From NCBI RefSeq assembly GCF_004341885.1, contig NZ_SLVX01000011.1, positions 118,031-182,030 of the forward strand: a stretch of 64,000 nucleotides of DNA. The letters are read 5' to 3'. Positions within the stretch are counted from its first letter, which is position 1, and each line of letters opens with the position of its first letter. Shown piece by piece: positions 34,992 through 48,300 of the stretch. The stretch comes from Shinella granuli. GTDB lineage: Bacteria > Pseudomonadota > Alphaproteobacteria > Rhizobiales > Rhizobiaceae. Position numbers and translations under genes: made by a program. The notes beneath the pieces are model-generated. The model saw nothing but the letters and a program-made list of their open reading frames with translations. It did no database searches and was not told the origin of the DNA.

Positions 34992-35752
34992 CGGGCCGGC
35001 TTTTCGTGATCGGCACCGGACCGGGCAATCCGGACCAGATGACGCCGGAAGCACGGCAGGCGGTCGAGGCCTCGCGCGAATTCTTCGGCTATTTTCCCTA
35101 TATCGACCGGCTGAACCTCCGGCCGGACCAGATCAAGGTCGCCTCCGACAACCGCGAGGAGCTGAACCGGGCCGAGGCCGCGCTGAGACGGGCGGCCGAG
35201 GGTGTCGATGTCTGCGTCGTCTCGGGCGGCGATCCCGGCGTCTTCGCCATGGCGGCCGCCGTCTGCGAGGCGATCGATGCGGGGCCGGACGAATGGAAGA
35301 GGGTGGATCTCACCATCGTGCCCGGCGTCACCGCCATGCTGGCGGTCGCCGCGCGCATCGGCGCGCCGCTTGGTCACGATTTCTGCGCCATCTCGCTTTC
35401 CGACAACCTGAAGCCCTGGGAGGTCATCGAGACGCGGCTGCGCCTCGTGTCCGGGGCCGGCCTTGTGATCGCGCTCTACAATCCGATCAGCAAGGCGCGG
35501 CCCTGGCAGCTCGGCCGGGCCTTCGAGATCCTGCGCGAGACGCTGCCGGCCGCAACACCCGTCATCTTCGGCCGCGCCGCGGGCCGGCCGGACGAGCGCA
35601 TGCTGGTCATGCCGCTCGGCGAGGCCGAGGCGGAACGTGCCGACATGGCGACCTGCGTCGTCATCGGCTCACCGGCAACGCGCGTCATTTCCCGCCCGGG
35701 CCTGCCGGACCTCGTCTATACGCCGCGCTTCCTCGAAGAGCCGACGAGATGA
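34988..35752 (+). CDS. cobJ: Precorrin-3B C(17)-methyltransferase
   Basis: Methylates C-17 of precorrin-3B and drives ring contraction to precorrin-4. Features: FVIGTGPGNPDQMTPEARQAV, FGYFPYIDRL, VVSGGDPGVFAMAAAVCEAI, IVPGVTAMLAVAARIGAPLGHDF and ALYNPISKARPWQL. At 254 residues it is the CobJ-only form, without the CbiG-type fusion. Its last 37 bases overlap the 3' end of the opposite-strand cobK. Confidence 0.95.
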   Translation: MTGRLFVIGTGPGNPDQMTPEARQAVEASREFFGYFPYIDRLNLRPDQIKVASDNREELNRAEAALRRAAEGVDVCVVSGGDPGVFAMAAAVCEAIDAGPDEWKRVDLTIVPGVTAMLAVAARIGAPLGHDFCAISLSDNLKPWEVIETRLRLVSGAGLVIALYNPISKARPWQLGRAFEILRETLPAATPVIFGRAAGRPDERMLVMPLGEAEAERADMATCVVIGSPATRVISRPGLPDLVYTPRFLEEPTR

Positions 35753-36486
35753 TCGGCGAGCCGCACCGCATCCTCGACGGTTCCCGCGTGGTGGCTATCG
35801 CGCGCTTCCGCCCGCTCGACCAGAACGACGGGCAGGCCGAGAATGCGCGCGGCGACGATCTTGCCATAGGTGGCATCGCCGCCGGAATTCTTGCTGACGA
35901 CGACATCGATGCGATGGTCGCGCAGAAGTTCGACCTCCGCTTCCACGGCAAACGGGCCGCGGGCGAGCAGGTAGGCGACGTCGGGGGCGGCAAGCGGCGG
36001 GTCGACGGGATCGACGCTGCGCACGAGATAATGGTGCTGCGGCGCGGCGTCGAAGACCTTCGCCTCCTGGCGGCCGATGGCAAGGAACACCCGGCGCGGC
36101 GTTTCGCCGAGCGCGCTGACGGCCTCGGTCACCGTGGCGACACATGTCCAGCGGTCGCCCTCCACCGCATCCCAGCCGCGCCGCTCCAGCCGCAGCAGCG
36201 GGAGGCCGGTCGCCGCGCTGGCGGCGCGGGCATTGGCGGAGATCTGCCGGGCGAAGGGATGTGTCGCGTCGATCAGGAGATCGATGGAATTCTCGCAAAG
36301 ATAGGCCGAAAGCCCCTCGACGCCGCCGAAACCGCCGGTGCGGACGGGCACTGGCTGCGGCGCGGGATCGAGCGTGCGGCCGGCGAGCGACAGCGTGACG
36401 GCAAGATCGGTCCTGCCGGCGAGCGCACCGGCAAGGTCGCGCGCCTCCGCCGTGCCGCCCAAGATGAGAATGCGTCGCTTGTCCAC
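35716..36486 (-). CDS. cobK: Precorrin-6A reductase
   Basis: NADPH-dependent reduction of precorrin-6A to precorrin-6B. Rossmann-like N-terminus [20 protein letters not shown]; further family segments are IDATHPFARQISANA, FLAIGRQEAKVF, VSKNSGGDATYGKIVAARILGLPVVLV. The 256 residues start at a GTG at 36486. It is the only cob gene on the minus strand: it overlaps cobJ tail to tail by 37 bases, and its start overlaps the start of cobL head to head. Expression therefore needs its own promoter inside cobL. Confidence 0.93.
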   Translation of the reverse strand: MDKRRILILGGTAEARDLAGALAGRTDLAVTLSLAGRTLDPAPQPVPVRTGGFGGVEGLSAYLCENSIDLLIDATHPFARQISANARAASAATGLPLLRLERRGWDAVEGDRWTCVATVTEAVSALGETPRRVFLAIGRQEAKVFDAAPQHHYLVRSVDPVDPPLAAPDVAYLLARGPFAVEAEVELLRDHRIDVVVSKNSGGDATYGKIVAARILGLPVVLVERAEARDSHHAGTVEDAVRLADHLVGSSRKRGV

Positions 36487-37741
36487 GCCTGATCAGCCCC
36501 TTTCGACAGCCGCCCCCTGGCTTTCCATCGTCGGGATCGGCGAAGACGGTCTAGCGGGTCTCGGCGACGAGGCCAAGACCGCGATCGGTCGCGCCGAAAT
36601 CGTCTTCGGCGGCGCGCGGCACCTGGCGCTTGCCGATGCGGCGATCCGCGGCGCGCGCCACGGCTGGCTCAGCCCCTTCGAGCGCTCCGTGGAGGCGGTT
36701 CTGGCCGCGCGGGGCCGGCCTGTCGTCGTGCTCGCCTCGGGCGATCCGTTCTTCTACGGCGTCGGCGTCACGCTTTCCCGGCGCATCGCGCGGGCGGAGA
36801 TGCGCGTCTTCCCGGCGCCCTCCGCCTTCAGCCTTGCCGCATCGCGCATGGGCTGGGCCCTGCAGGACACGGTCTGCGTTTCGCTGCACGGCCGTCCCGT
36901 CGATCTCATCCGCCCGCACCTGCATCCCGGTTGCCGTATCCTGGCGCTGACCTCGGACGGCGACGGGCCGGCGGCGCTTGCCGCGCTGCTGGCGGAAAGC
37001 GGTTTTGGCGGCTCGGCGCTGACCGTGCTCGAGGCGCTCGGCGGCGCGCGGGAGCGGGTGAGCCACCATCAGGCCGGGCGGTTCGCCCTCGACGGGGCCG
37101 ACATGCTGAATGTCTGCGCGGTGGAGGTTGTCGCCGGAGATGGCGCGCGGGTGCTCGCCTATACGCCGGGCCTCGACGACGGGCTGTTCGAGCATGACGG
37201 CCAGATCACCAAGCGCGAGGTCCGTGCGCTGACGCTCTCGGCCCTTGCGCCGCGCCGCGGCGAGCTTCTCTGGGATATCGGCGCCGGCTCGGGCTCGATC
37301 GGCATCGAATGGATGCTGGCCGACCCGTCGCTCCGGGCCATCGCCATCGAGGGCCATGCGGAGCGCGCTGCCCGCATCCGCCGCAATGCCGGGCGCTTCG
37401 GCGTGCCGGGCCTTGCCGTGGTCGAGGGGGCGGCGCCGGAGGCGCTTGCGGGACTGGCCGCGCCGGACGCGATCTTCATCGGCGGCGGCGGCAGCGAGGC
37501 GGGCGTCATGCCGGCGGCGATCGACGGCCTGAAGCCAGGCGGCCGGCTTGTCGCCAATGCGGTGACGACGGAAATGGAAGCCGTGCTCCTCGCCCAGCAT
37601 GCCCGGCTCGGCGGTTCGCTGATCCGGATCGACATCGCGCGCGCATCGCCCGTCGGGCAGATGACGGGCTGGCGGCCGGCCATGCCGGTCACGCAGTGGG
37701 CCTGGCTGAAGCCGGCGCAACCTATCGAGGACGAGGAATGA
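36470..37741 (+). CDS. cobL: Precorrin-6B C5,15-methyltransferase (decarboxylating)
   Basis: Bifunctional enzyme that methylates C-5 and C-15 and removes the C-12 acetate carboxyl. The N-terminal CobE/CbiE-type domain (about residues 18-220: [43 protein letters not shown]) is fused to a C-terminal CbiT-type methyltransferase (about 235-423: [17 protein letters not shown] as SAM motif [13 protein letters not shown]). The start is uncertain: ATG at 36464 or 36470, or TTG at 36479, all inside the beginning of the opposite cobK gene. The ATG at 36470 is used here, giving 423 residues. It overlaps cobM by 4 bases. Confidence 0.92.
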   Translation: MRRLSTPDQPLSTAAPWLSIVGIGEDGLAGLGDEAKTAIGRAEIVFGGARHLALADAAIRGARHGWLSPFERSVEAVLAARGRPVVVLASGDPFFYGVGVTLSRRIARAEMRVFPAPSAFSLAASRMGWALQDTVCVSLHGRPVDLIRPHLHPGCRILALTSDGDGPAALAALLAESGFGGSALTVLEALGGARERVSHHQAGRFALDGADMLNVCAVEVVAGDGARVLAYTPGLDDGLFEHDGQITKREVRALTLSALAPRRGELLWDIGAGSGSIGIEWMLADPSLRAIAIEGHAERAARIRRNAGRFGVPGLAVVEGAAPEALAGLAAPDAIFIGGGGSEAGVMPAAIDGLKPGGRLVANAVTTEMEAVLLAQHARLGGSLIRIDIARASPVGQMTGWRPAMPVTQWAWLKPAQPIEDEE

Positions 37742-38502
37742 CCGTTCACTTCATCGGCGCCGGCCCCGGCGCTGCCGATCTCATCACCGTGCGCGGCCGC
37801 GATCTCATCGGCGCCTGCCCGGTCTGCCTCTATGCCGGCTCCATCGTGTCGCCGGAGCTTCTGCAGTATTGCCCGTCGGGTGCGCGCATCGTCGATACGG
37901 CGCCGATGTCGCTCGACGAGATCGAGGCGGAGTACCTGCGCGCCGCCGCGGCGGGCGAGGATGTGGCACGGCTGCATTCCGGCGATCTCTCCGTCTGGAG
38001 CGCCGTCGCCGAGCAGATCCGCCGGCTGGAAAAGCATGGGCTCGCCTACACGCTGACGCCGGGCGTGCCCTCCTTTGCCGCCGCCGCCGCCGCGCTCGGC
38101 CGCGAGCTCACCATTCCCGCCGTCGCGCAGAGCCTCGTGCTCACCCGGGTTTCCGGCCGCGCCTCGCCGATGCCGAACCGCGAGACGCTCAAGAATTTCG
38201 GCGCGACGGGGGCGACGCTGGCGATCCACCTTGCCATCCACGCGCTGGACAAGGTCGTCCTGGACCTGACGCCGCTCTATGGCACGGATTGCCCGGTGGC
38301 GATCGTGGTCAAGGCCTCTTGGCCCGATGAGCGCGTGGTGCGCGGCACGTTGGCCGATATCGTGGCGAAGGTCGCCGAGGAGCCGATCGAGCGCACGGCG
38401 CTGATCTTCGTCGGCCGCACGCTTGGCGCGGAGGATTTTCGCGAAAGCTCGCTCTATGATCCCGCCTACCAGCGCCGGTTCCGGGGACGCGACAGGCTTT
38501 AG
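37738..38502 (+). CDS. cobM: Precorrin-4 C(11)-methyltransferase
   Basis: SAM-dependent methylation of precorrin-4 at C-11 to precorrin-5. Segments: [72 protein letters not shown] and [12 protein letters not shown]. The 254-residue protein closes the cluster. It overlaps cobL at its start (ATGA) and touches the stop of the converging LysR gene at its end (4-base overlap). Confidence 0.95.
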   Translation: MTVHFIGAGPGAADLITVRGRDLIGACPVCLYAGSIVSPELLQYCPSGARIVDTAPMSLDEIEAEYLRAAAAGEDVARLHSGDLSVWSAVAEQIRRLEKHGLAYTLTPGVPSFAAAAAALGRELTIPAVAQSLVLTRVSGRASPMPNRETLKNFGATGATLAIHLAIHALDKVVLDLTPLYGTDCPVAIVVKASWPDERVVRGTLADIVAKVAEEPIERTALIFVGRTLGAEDFRESSLYDPAYQRRFRGRDRL

Positions 38503-39362
38503 GCCAATAGGGCTTCGAAGGCGAGCGAGGCCCTTGAGCGGTAGCGCTCCTTGTGGCGGAGCAGGCGGAAGGCGCGTTCCGGCAGGTCGAAGGCGATGCG
38601 CGCCATGCGGCCGGCGGCAAGGTCGTCCTCCACGACGAATTCGGAGACCGCGGTCAGCGTCTGGCCGGCGAGCACGGCGCTGCGCACGGCCTCGTTGGAG
38701 GGCAGGGAAAGCGCGATGTCCAGCGCTTCCTCGGGCAGCGCCGCCGTCAGGGCGCGCCGCGTGCCCGAGCCTGGCTCGCGCAGCACCCAGCGGGCAGCGG
38801 CCAGATCCTCCGCATCGATGCCGGGCTTGCCGGCGAGCGGATGGTCCGATGGTGCGACGATGACCACCCGGTCGCGCGCAATGATGCGCTGGGCGAGGGC
38901 GGGATGGTCGATCTCGCCTTCGACGAAACCGAGTTCCGCCCGTCCGTCGAGAACCGCCTCGGCAGCTTCGTCGGTATTGCCGCCGGTCAGGCGGATATCG
39001 ATCGCCGGATAGGCGTCGCGGAAATGCATGAGACGCGGCGGCAACCAGTAGCCGGCGACTGTCTGGCTGGCGGCGAGCGTCAGTGCGCCGCGTTTCAGGC
39101 CGCCGATCTCGGTGAGGAAGAGGTCCGCGCTGCCCGCCCGTGCCAGCGTGGCCCGCGCCTCCGGCAGGAAGGCCTCGCCCGTCTCGGTCAGCTCGATCCG
39201 CCGCCCCGTGCGGTGGAACAGCGCGATGCCGTAGCGCTCCTCCAGCACGCGGATCGCCGAGCTGACGGCCGAGGGGGTGAGGTTCAGCGCATCGGCGGCC
39301 TTGGTCAGATGCTCTCGTTCCGCCACGGCGACGAAGATCCGGAGCTGTTCCAGCGTCATCAT
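38499..39362 (-). CDS. LysR family transcriptional regulator
   Basis: A 287-residue LysR regulator. The winged helix-turn-helix is about residues 2-60 ([52 protein letters not shown]), the effector domain about 90-285. It is divergent from the yeiH-type transporter gene, with 75 bases between starts. LysR/yeiH-type pairs are common, and the regulator (CbbR/YeiE-like) usually controls the transporter. The gene looks intact although its partner is frameshifted. Confidence 0.9.
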   Translation of the reverse strand: MMTLEQLRIFVAVAEREHLTKAADALNLTPSAVSSAIRVLEERYGIALFHRTGRRIELTETGEAFLPEARATLARAGSADLFLTEIGGLKRGALTLAASQTVAGYWLPPRLMHFRDAYPAIDIRLTGGNTDEAAEAVLDGRAELGFVEGEIDHPALAQRIIARDRVVIVAPSDHPLAGKPGIDAEDLAAARWVLREPGSGTRRALTAALPEEALDIALSLPSNEAVRSAVLAGQTLTAVSEFVVEDDLAAGRMARIAFDLPERAFRLLRHKERYRSRASLAFEALLA

Positions 39363-39437
39363 CTGTTCGATCCAGTCGAATGAAATGTCCGATATTTACC
39401 GATGGATCGAATAGGTTTTCAAGCGCATCGTCCGCGC

Positions 39438-40479
39438 ATGGAAAATTCACCTAACAAACCAGCAATCCTTGGAATTCGCGTACTTCTGCCCGGCGTGCTC
39501 CTCTCCGGCTTCGTGTCAGGCCTCGCAGCGCTCGCCGAACGGCTGGAAATACGGCTTGCCGGCGGGGCGTGGATCGAGGCGCTCGTGCTGGCGATCCTCC
39601 TCGGCGCCGCCTGTCGGCTGCTGCTGAGGCGGCCGGCTGTGTTCGATCCCGGCATCGCCTTCTCCGCGAAATACTTCCTCGAGATCGCCATCGTGCTTCT
39701 CGGCGCGGGCGTCAGCGCCACGGCGATCGCCGGCATGGGCTGGCCGCTGATCGGGGCGATCGCGGCGGTGGTGGGCGTGGTGCTCCTGGCAAGCTATGCC
39801 ATCGGGCGCGGCCTCGGCCTTTCCCGCACCGTCGCGCTGCTGGTCGCCTGTGGCAATTCGATCTGCGGCAATTCCGTAATCGCCGCGACGGCGCCGGTCA
39901 TTCGCGCCGATGCGGAGGATGTCGCCTCCTCCATCGCCTTCACCGCCGTTCTCGGCATGGTCACGGTGCTGCTGTTGCCAGTGCTGGTGCCGCTGCTCGG
40001 CCTGTCGGCGACGGGCTACGGCGTGATGGCGGGCATGACGGTCTATGCGGTGCCGCAGGTGCTGGCGGCCACCGCCCCGGTTTCCGCGCTCAGCATCCAG
40101 ATCGGCACCTTCGTCAAGCTCGTGCGCGTGTTGATGCTGGGGCCGGTGATCTTCCTCCTCTCGCTCGCCGCGGGCAAGGAGAGCGGGCCGTCGCCCGGCG
40201 CTGCACCGGCTGGTGCCGTGGTTCATCCTCGGCTTCCTCGCCATGCTCGCCGCGCGCAGCTTCGGCGTGATCGATGCGGGGCTTGCCGAAGGCATGGCGC
40301 GCGCCGCGACCGTGGTGACGATCCTCTCCATGGCCGCCCTCGGCCTCGGCATCGACCTCAGGCGCGTGATGCGGGCAGGTCCGCGGGTGACGGCCGCGGT
40401 CGTCCTGTCGCTCGGCGTGCTGGTCGTCGTGAGCTACGGGATGGTCGTGCTTCTGAACCTCGCGACGGCCTGGGGAAGC

Positions 40480-40482
<3 letters not shown>
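39438..40482 (+). pseudogene. YeiH-type putative sulfate exporter, frameshifted
   Basis: An inner-membrane protein of the UPF0324/YeiH family. The first part (39438 to about 40188) reads LPGVLLSGFVSGLAALAERL through the conserved CGNSICGNSVIAATAPVIRADAEDVASSIAFTAV and VYAVPQVLAATAPVS. Then the frame breaks: after AAGKESG the expected continuation HRLVPWFILGFLAMLAARSFGVIDAGL and LSMAALGLGIDLRRV lies one frame further on (from about 40189), as if one base was inserted (or two lost) within a G/C-rich run. The shifted frame also has no stop near the expected end and runs on into metH antisense. It could be a real pseudogene or a sequencing error. Confidence 0.75.
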
Positions 40483-44271
<3,789 letters not shown>

Positions 44272-44280
44272 GGCAAAGCC

Positions 44281-44307
44281 CTCCGGTGCAATAATCCTGC
44301 ACCGGAG
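44281..44307 (-). promoter_or_regulatory. Hairpin covering the metH ribosome-binding site
   Basis: A perfect 10-bp stem (CTCCGGTGCA with TGCACCGGAG, 44298-44307 and 44281-44290, 7-base loop). On the mRNA the 3' arm ends in GGAG, which is the first part of the GGAGGG ribosome site 7 bases before the metH ATG. Folding would block initiation. Confidence 0.65.
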
Positions 44308-44310
44308 ATC

Positions 44311-44345
44311 ACATAAAGATATCTTTATGTCAATATGTCTTTATG
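44311..44345. promoter_or_regulatory. Palindromic operator before metH
   Basis: A perfect 20-bp palindrome, ACATAAAGATATCTTTATGT (44311-44330), with an extra half-site TCTTTATG (44338-44345). A TTGACA overlaps it on the minus strand (44333-44328). The sequence is like those described for ArsR-type regulators of the methionine/SAM cycle (SahR/SamR) in alphaproteobacteria; that identity is from memory and is not proven here. Confidence 0.7.
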
Positions 44346-44354
44346 CAGCCATGA

Positions 44355-44570
44355 TCAGTGCACCAGCCGATCCGACCCCGCCAGCGAGGCGAAAAGCGCC
44401 TTCAGGCGGGCGATATCGGGATCGACCTTCTCGTAGCGCGAAAGTTTCTGCACCTCCTTCAGCGCCTCAACGGCAAGGTCGGCGCCGCGTGGCTGCCAGA
44501 GCAGCCAGGAGATGAAGATGGATTCCGGCTTTCCGGTGCCGGAAGGACCGTCATTGGTGATGGCAAGCAT
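44355..44570 (-). CDS. Small uncharacterised protein under a B12 riboswitch
   Basis: 71 residues, starting MLAITNDGPSGTGKPESIF, not recognised. It has a hydrophobic stretch ISWLLWQPRGADLAVEAL too short and mixed to be a clear membrane helix, then a charged helical second half (EALKEVQKLSRYEKVDPDIARLKALF). The ATG at 44570 has GGGG-AAG 6 bases upstream, and that site sits in the 3' arm of a hairpin, the usual output stage of a Gram-negative B12 riboswitch. It ends 84 bases before the metH start and has no other gene downstream except metH. It could work in B12-linked metabolism or be a regulatory leader peptide; no function is assigned. Confidence 0.6.
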   Translation of the reverse strand: MLAITNDGPSGTGKPESIFISWLLWQPRGADLAVEALKEVQKLSRYEKVDPDIARLKALFASLAGSDRLVH

Positions 44571-44576
44571 TTTCTT

Positions 44577-44596
44577 CCCCAATCGGAAAATTGGGG
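44577..44596 (-). promoter_or_regulatory. Ribosome-site-sequestering hairpin (riboswitch output)
   Basis: A 7-bp stem (CCCCAAT with ATTGGGG, 6-base loop). The GGGG of the 3' arm is the ribosome-binding site of the 71-residue protein. This is the expected switching element between the B12 aptamer and the start codon. Confidence 0.65.
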
Positions 44597-44681
44597 GATG
44601 ACCGGACGCACGCTGCTGGAACGTCGCCACGAGGCGACAAGCAAGCGCACCACTGGGACACCCCGCCCATGGACGTTACGA

Positions 44682-44877
44682 CTGTCAGGGCAGGTCTCCT
44701 GGCTTGCGGGTCATCGCGTCTGTCTCGCCTTCCCGGTGATATCCACCAGTGGCCTGGAGCGACAGCAGCTCGCCGTTCACAGTTGCGGGGGCAGCGCCGG
44801 TCTTGGCGCTCCTTTCGGAGCATCGCACCGGCTTCCCTCTTAGCCTCCGAGCCGATCGACTCGGAAGACCCTGACGC
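44682..44877 (-). promoter_or_regulatory. Cobalamin (B12) riboswitch
   Basis: On the minus strand, in order: P1 5' arm GTCAGGG (about 44874), GGGAAGCCGGTGC, the conserved core CGCTGCCCCCGCAACTGT, GGCCACTGG, CCGGGAAGGCG, and the B12 box AGCCAGGAGACCTGCC, closing P1 with CCCTGAC (about 44684). All class-defining elements are present in the right order and spacing. It is followed by about 90 bases of linker and the sequestering hairpin before the 71-residue gene. High adenosylcobalamin should shut that gene off. Confidence 0.95.
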
Positions 44878-45308
44878 CGGCAGACTGGCTTGGGCGAGGC
44901 TGCAAGTCAATGGCGGGATCGGTCATGCACAGGCGCGACAGGGGCGTCGGGAACTTTTGTCGACCTCGGGCATTTCGCATCCACCCGTTCTATGCGCCCC
45001 CTCGCCCCTTTACGCGGGGCGGGCGATTCACCAAAACCGCAAATGAGGGTCAATGCTGTGCCATCCGGTCCTGTTGACATGTTGCAAGTCTCTGTCCTTA
45101 CGGCTAAAAAATGCCGTTTTCATGCACCACGCGGCCAGGATGCCTACCAGCGTGTCGCCTGAGCCATGTCCACCCCATCCGCGCCGTCGGGGCGCTGCTT
45201 GGTCGCATGGCTGATCGCGGCACCGAGATGAAGCCTGTCCGCAAGAAACCGTTCGGCACAAAGGCCGTTGCCGGATGGTTCAACATGGCCGGATCCAGAA
45301 TCAGAAAC
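44878..45308. other. Divergent region between the B12 riboswitch gene and ndvB
   Basis: No gene is assigned. It should hold the leftward promoter for the riboswitch transcript and the rightward ndvB promoter. A TTGACA is at 45074-45079 on the + strand but no good -10 follows at 16-18 bases. The ndvB frame is open from 45111, so the part from there could be coding if an earlier start is used. Confidence 0.5.
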
Positions 45309-48300
45309 ATGCCCCTTCACAATACGCCGCAAGCCGCCTCGCGCGATGCTGACGCCAAGCAGATCGACTATAACGATTCGATCCGCGCCACCTATCTGAC
45401 GCTGGAAGAGCTGGCCGAATGCGGTGAGGCCCTGGCGCGCGACAAGAGCGCGCCGTTGCCCGGCTTCCAGCCCTTCGAGTTCCGCGCCCGGCACAAGGAA
45501 AACGAGAAGGAAATCTTCCGCGTCTATCGCGCGACGGCCAAGGATGTCGAGGCGGGCGCCCAGATCACGCCGGCGGCCGAATGGCTGCTCGACAACTACT
45601 ATGTCGTCGAAGAGGCGATCCAGGAGGTCCGCCGCGATTTCCCGCGCCGCTTCTATCGCCAGCTTCCGACCATCGAGGTCGAAGGGCAGGTGATGCCGCG
45701 CACGCTGGCGCTCGCCTGGCTCTATGTCGCGCATACCCATAGCGGCGTCTCGCACGAGGGCCTGACGGCCTTCGTCCAGGGGTTCCAGAAGGTCGACGCG
45801 CTGAAGATCGGCGAACTCTGGGCGCTGCCCTCCTTCATCCGCTTCGTGCTGCTCGAAAACCTCCGCCGCATTTCCAGCCGCGTCGAGCGTTCACGGAAAA
45901 TGCGCTTCAAGGCCAACGAGGTGGCCGATGAGCTGATCCGCCTCAACGATCCGGAAAAGTCCATCGCGCATCTCCAGTCGCTGGAGAGCTTCATCGACGA
46001 CAACACCTTCGTCATTCAGCTCCTCTATCGCCTGCGCGATGGCCTGACGGCCTCCGGCGCGGTGATCCAGTGGCTGGAGCGCAAGATCGAGAGCCGCGGC
46101 AGCGACCTCGAAGAGCTGATCGTCGCGGAGAACAACCGCCTGTCCTCCGGCAATGTGACGATGAGCTCGCTCATCAAGAGCCTGCGTGCGGTGGACGACA
46201 CGGAATGGCCCGTCTGGTTCGAGAGCGTCAGCCGCCTCGACGAGGCGCTGCGCCAGGGATCCGACTACAGCGACCTCGATTTCGGCTCGCGCAACAAGTA
46301 CCGAAACACGATCGAGCGTTTCGCCCGCCGCTCCGGCAAGACCGAGCTGGAGGTGACCGAGACGGCGCTGGCGATGACGGCGGAAGATGCTGCCGCCCAC
46401 GCGGAAGACCCCGACTACGAGGCCAATGTCGCGGCCTTCCTCGTCGGCAAGAAGCGCAAGCTGCTCGAAAAGCGCATCGGCTACCGCCCGTCGATCGTCC
46501 AGCGCATCGTGCGCTTCGGCCGCAAGCTCGACTGGTTCGCCATCGCCGGTCCGAACATCCTGCTGACGCTCATGGCGATGATCGCGGTCTATTATTTCCT
46601 CGACCAGCTCGATATCCCGGATGGCGCCTGGCTGATCATGCTGGTGCTTTTCGCCCTGCCCGCTTCGGAGGGGGCGACGGGTCTGTTCAACACGCTCGTC
46701 ACCTTCTTCGTCACGCCCTCGCGCCTCGTCGGCTACGAGTTCAAGGACGGCATTCCCGAGGATGCGCGCACGCTCGTCGTCGTGCCCTGTCTGATCTCCA
46801 AGCGCGACCATGTCGACGAATTGGTGCGCAATCTCGAAGTGCACTACCTCGCCAATCCGCGCGGCGAGATCTATTTCGCGCTGCTCAGCGACTGGGCCGA
46901 CAGCCAGGTGGAGGAATCTCCGGCCGACCTCGACGTGCTCGACTACGCCAAGCGCGAGATCGCGACACTCTCCGCGCGCTACGCCTATGACGGCCGGACG
47001 CGTTTCTACCTGCTACACCGCCGCCGCCTCTACAATCCCTCCGAAGGCTGCTGGATGGGCTGGGAGCGCAAGCGCGGCAAGCTGCACGAGCTGAATCTGC
47101 TCTTGCGCGGCGACGGCGACACCACCTTCCTGCCGGGCGCCAACATCGTGCCGGCGGACGTGAAATACGTCATGACGCTCGATTCCGACACACGCCTGAT
47201 GCGCGATGCGGTGACGAAGCTCGTCGGCAAGCTGCACCACCCGATCAACCGCCCGGTGATCGACGCGGAAAAGGGCGAGGTCATAGCCGGCTACAGCATC
47301 CTGCAGCCGCGCGTCACCCCCTCGCTGACGACGGGCAAGGAAGCCTCGACCTTCCAGCGCATCTTCTCCGCCGACCGCGGCATCGACCCCTATGTCTTCA
47401 CGGTCTCCGACGTCTACCAGGATTTCGTCGGGGAAGGCACGTTCACCGGCAAGGGCCTCTACCATGTCGATGCCTTCGAGACGGCGGTGAAGGGCCGGAT
47501 CGAGGAGAATTCCGTCCTCAGCCACGACCTGCTCGAAGGCTCGCTCGCCCATTGCGCGCTGGTGACGGATGTCGAGCTGGTCGAGGACTTCCCGACGCGC
47601 TACGGCACCGAAACCTCGCGCCAGCATCGCTGGGCGCGCGGCGACTGGCAGCTCATCCCCTATATCTTCGGCCCGTCGAGCGGCATTTCCATGCTCGGCC
47701 GCTGGAAGATGTACGACAACCTGCGCCGCAGCCTCATCCCCGTGGGCTGGCTCGTCGCCTCCGTCATGGGCTGGTACTACATGGAGCCGCGCCAGGCGCT
47801 GATCTGGCAGCTCGTGCTGATCTTCCTGCTCTTCGTCGCCCCGACGCTCTCGCTGATTTCCGGCATCATGCCGCGCCGCAACGACATCGTCGCGCGTGCC
47901 CATGTGCACCGGGTCATCTCGGATATCCGCGCGGCCAATGCCCAGGTCGCGCTGCGCATCGCCTTCATCGCCCATTCGGCGGCCCTGATGGCCGATGCGA
48001 TCGTCCGCTCGCTCTACCGCACCATTGTCAGCCGCAAGCTGATGCTGGAATGGCGCACGGCCGCGCAGGCCGACAGCGCCGCGCGCGGCGGCATTCTCGC
48101 CCATTACAAATCGATGTGGCAGGCCCCGGCGCTCGCCGCGCTCTCCGTGGCGCTCGCCATGGTCTCGAAGACGGGCTTGCCTTTCATCGGAATTCCCTTC
48201 GCCCTCGTCTGGGCGCTCTCGCCGGCCATTGCCTGGTATGTCAGCCAGACGGCCGAGACCGAGGACCAGCTCGTCGTCTCCGACCATGTCGCGACGGAAC

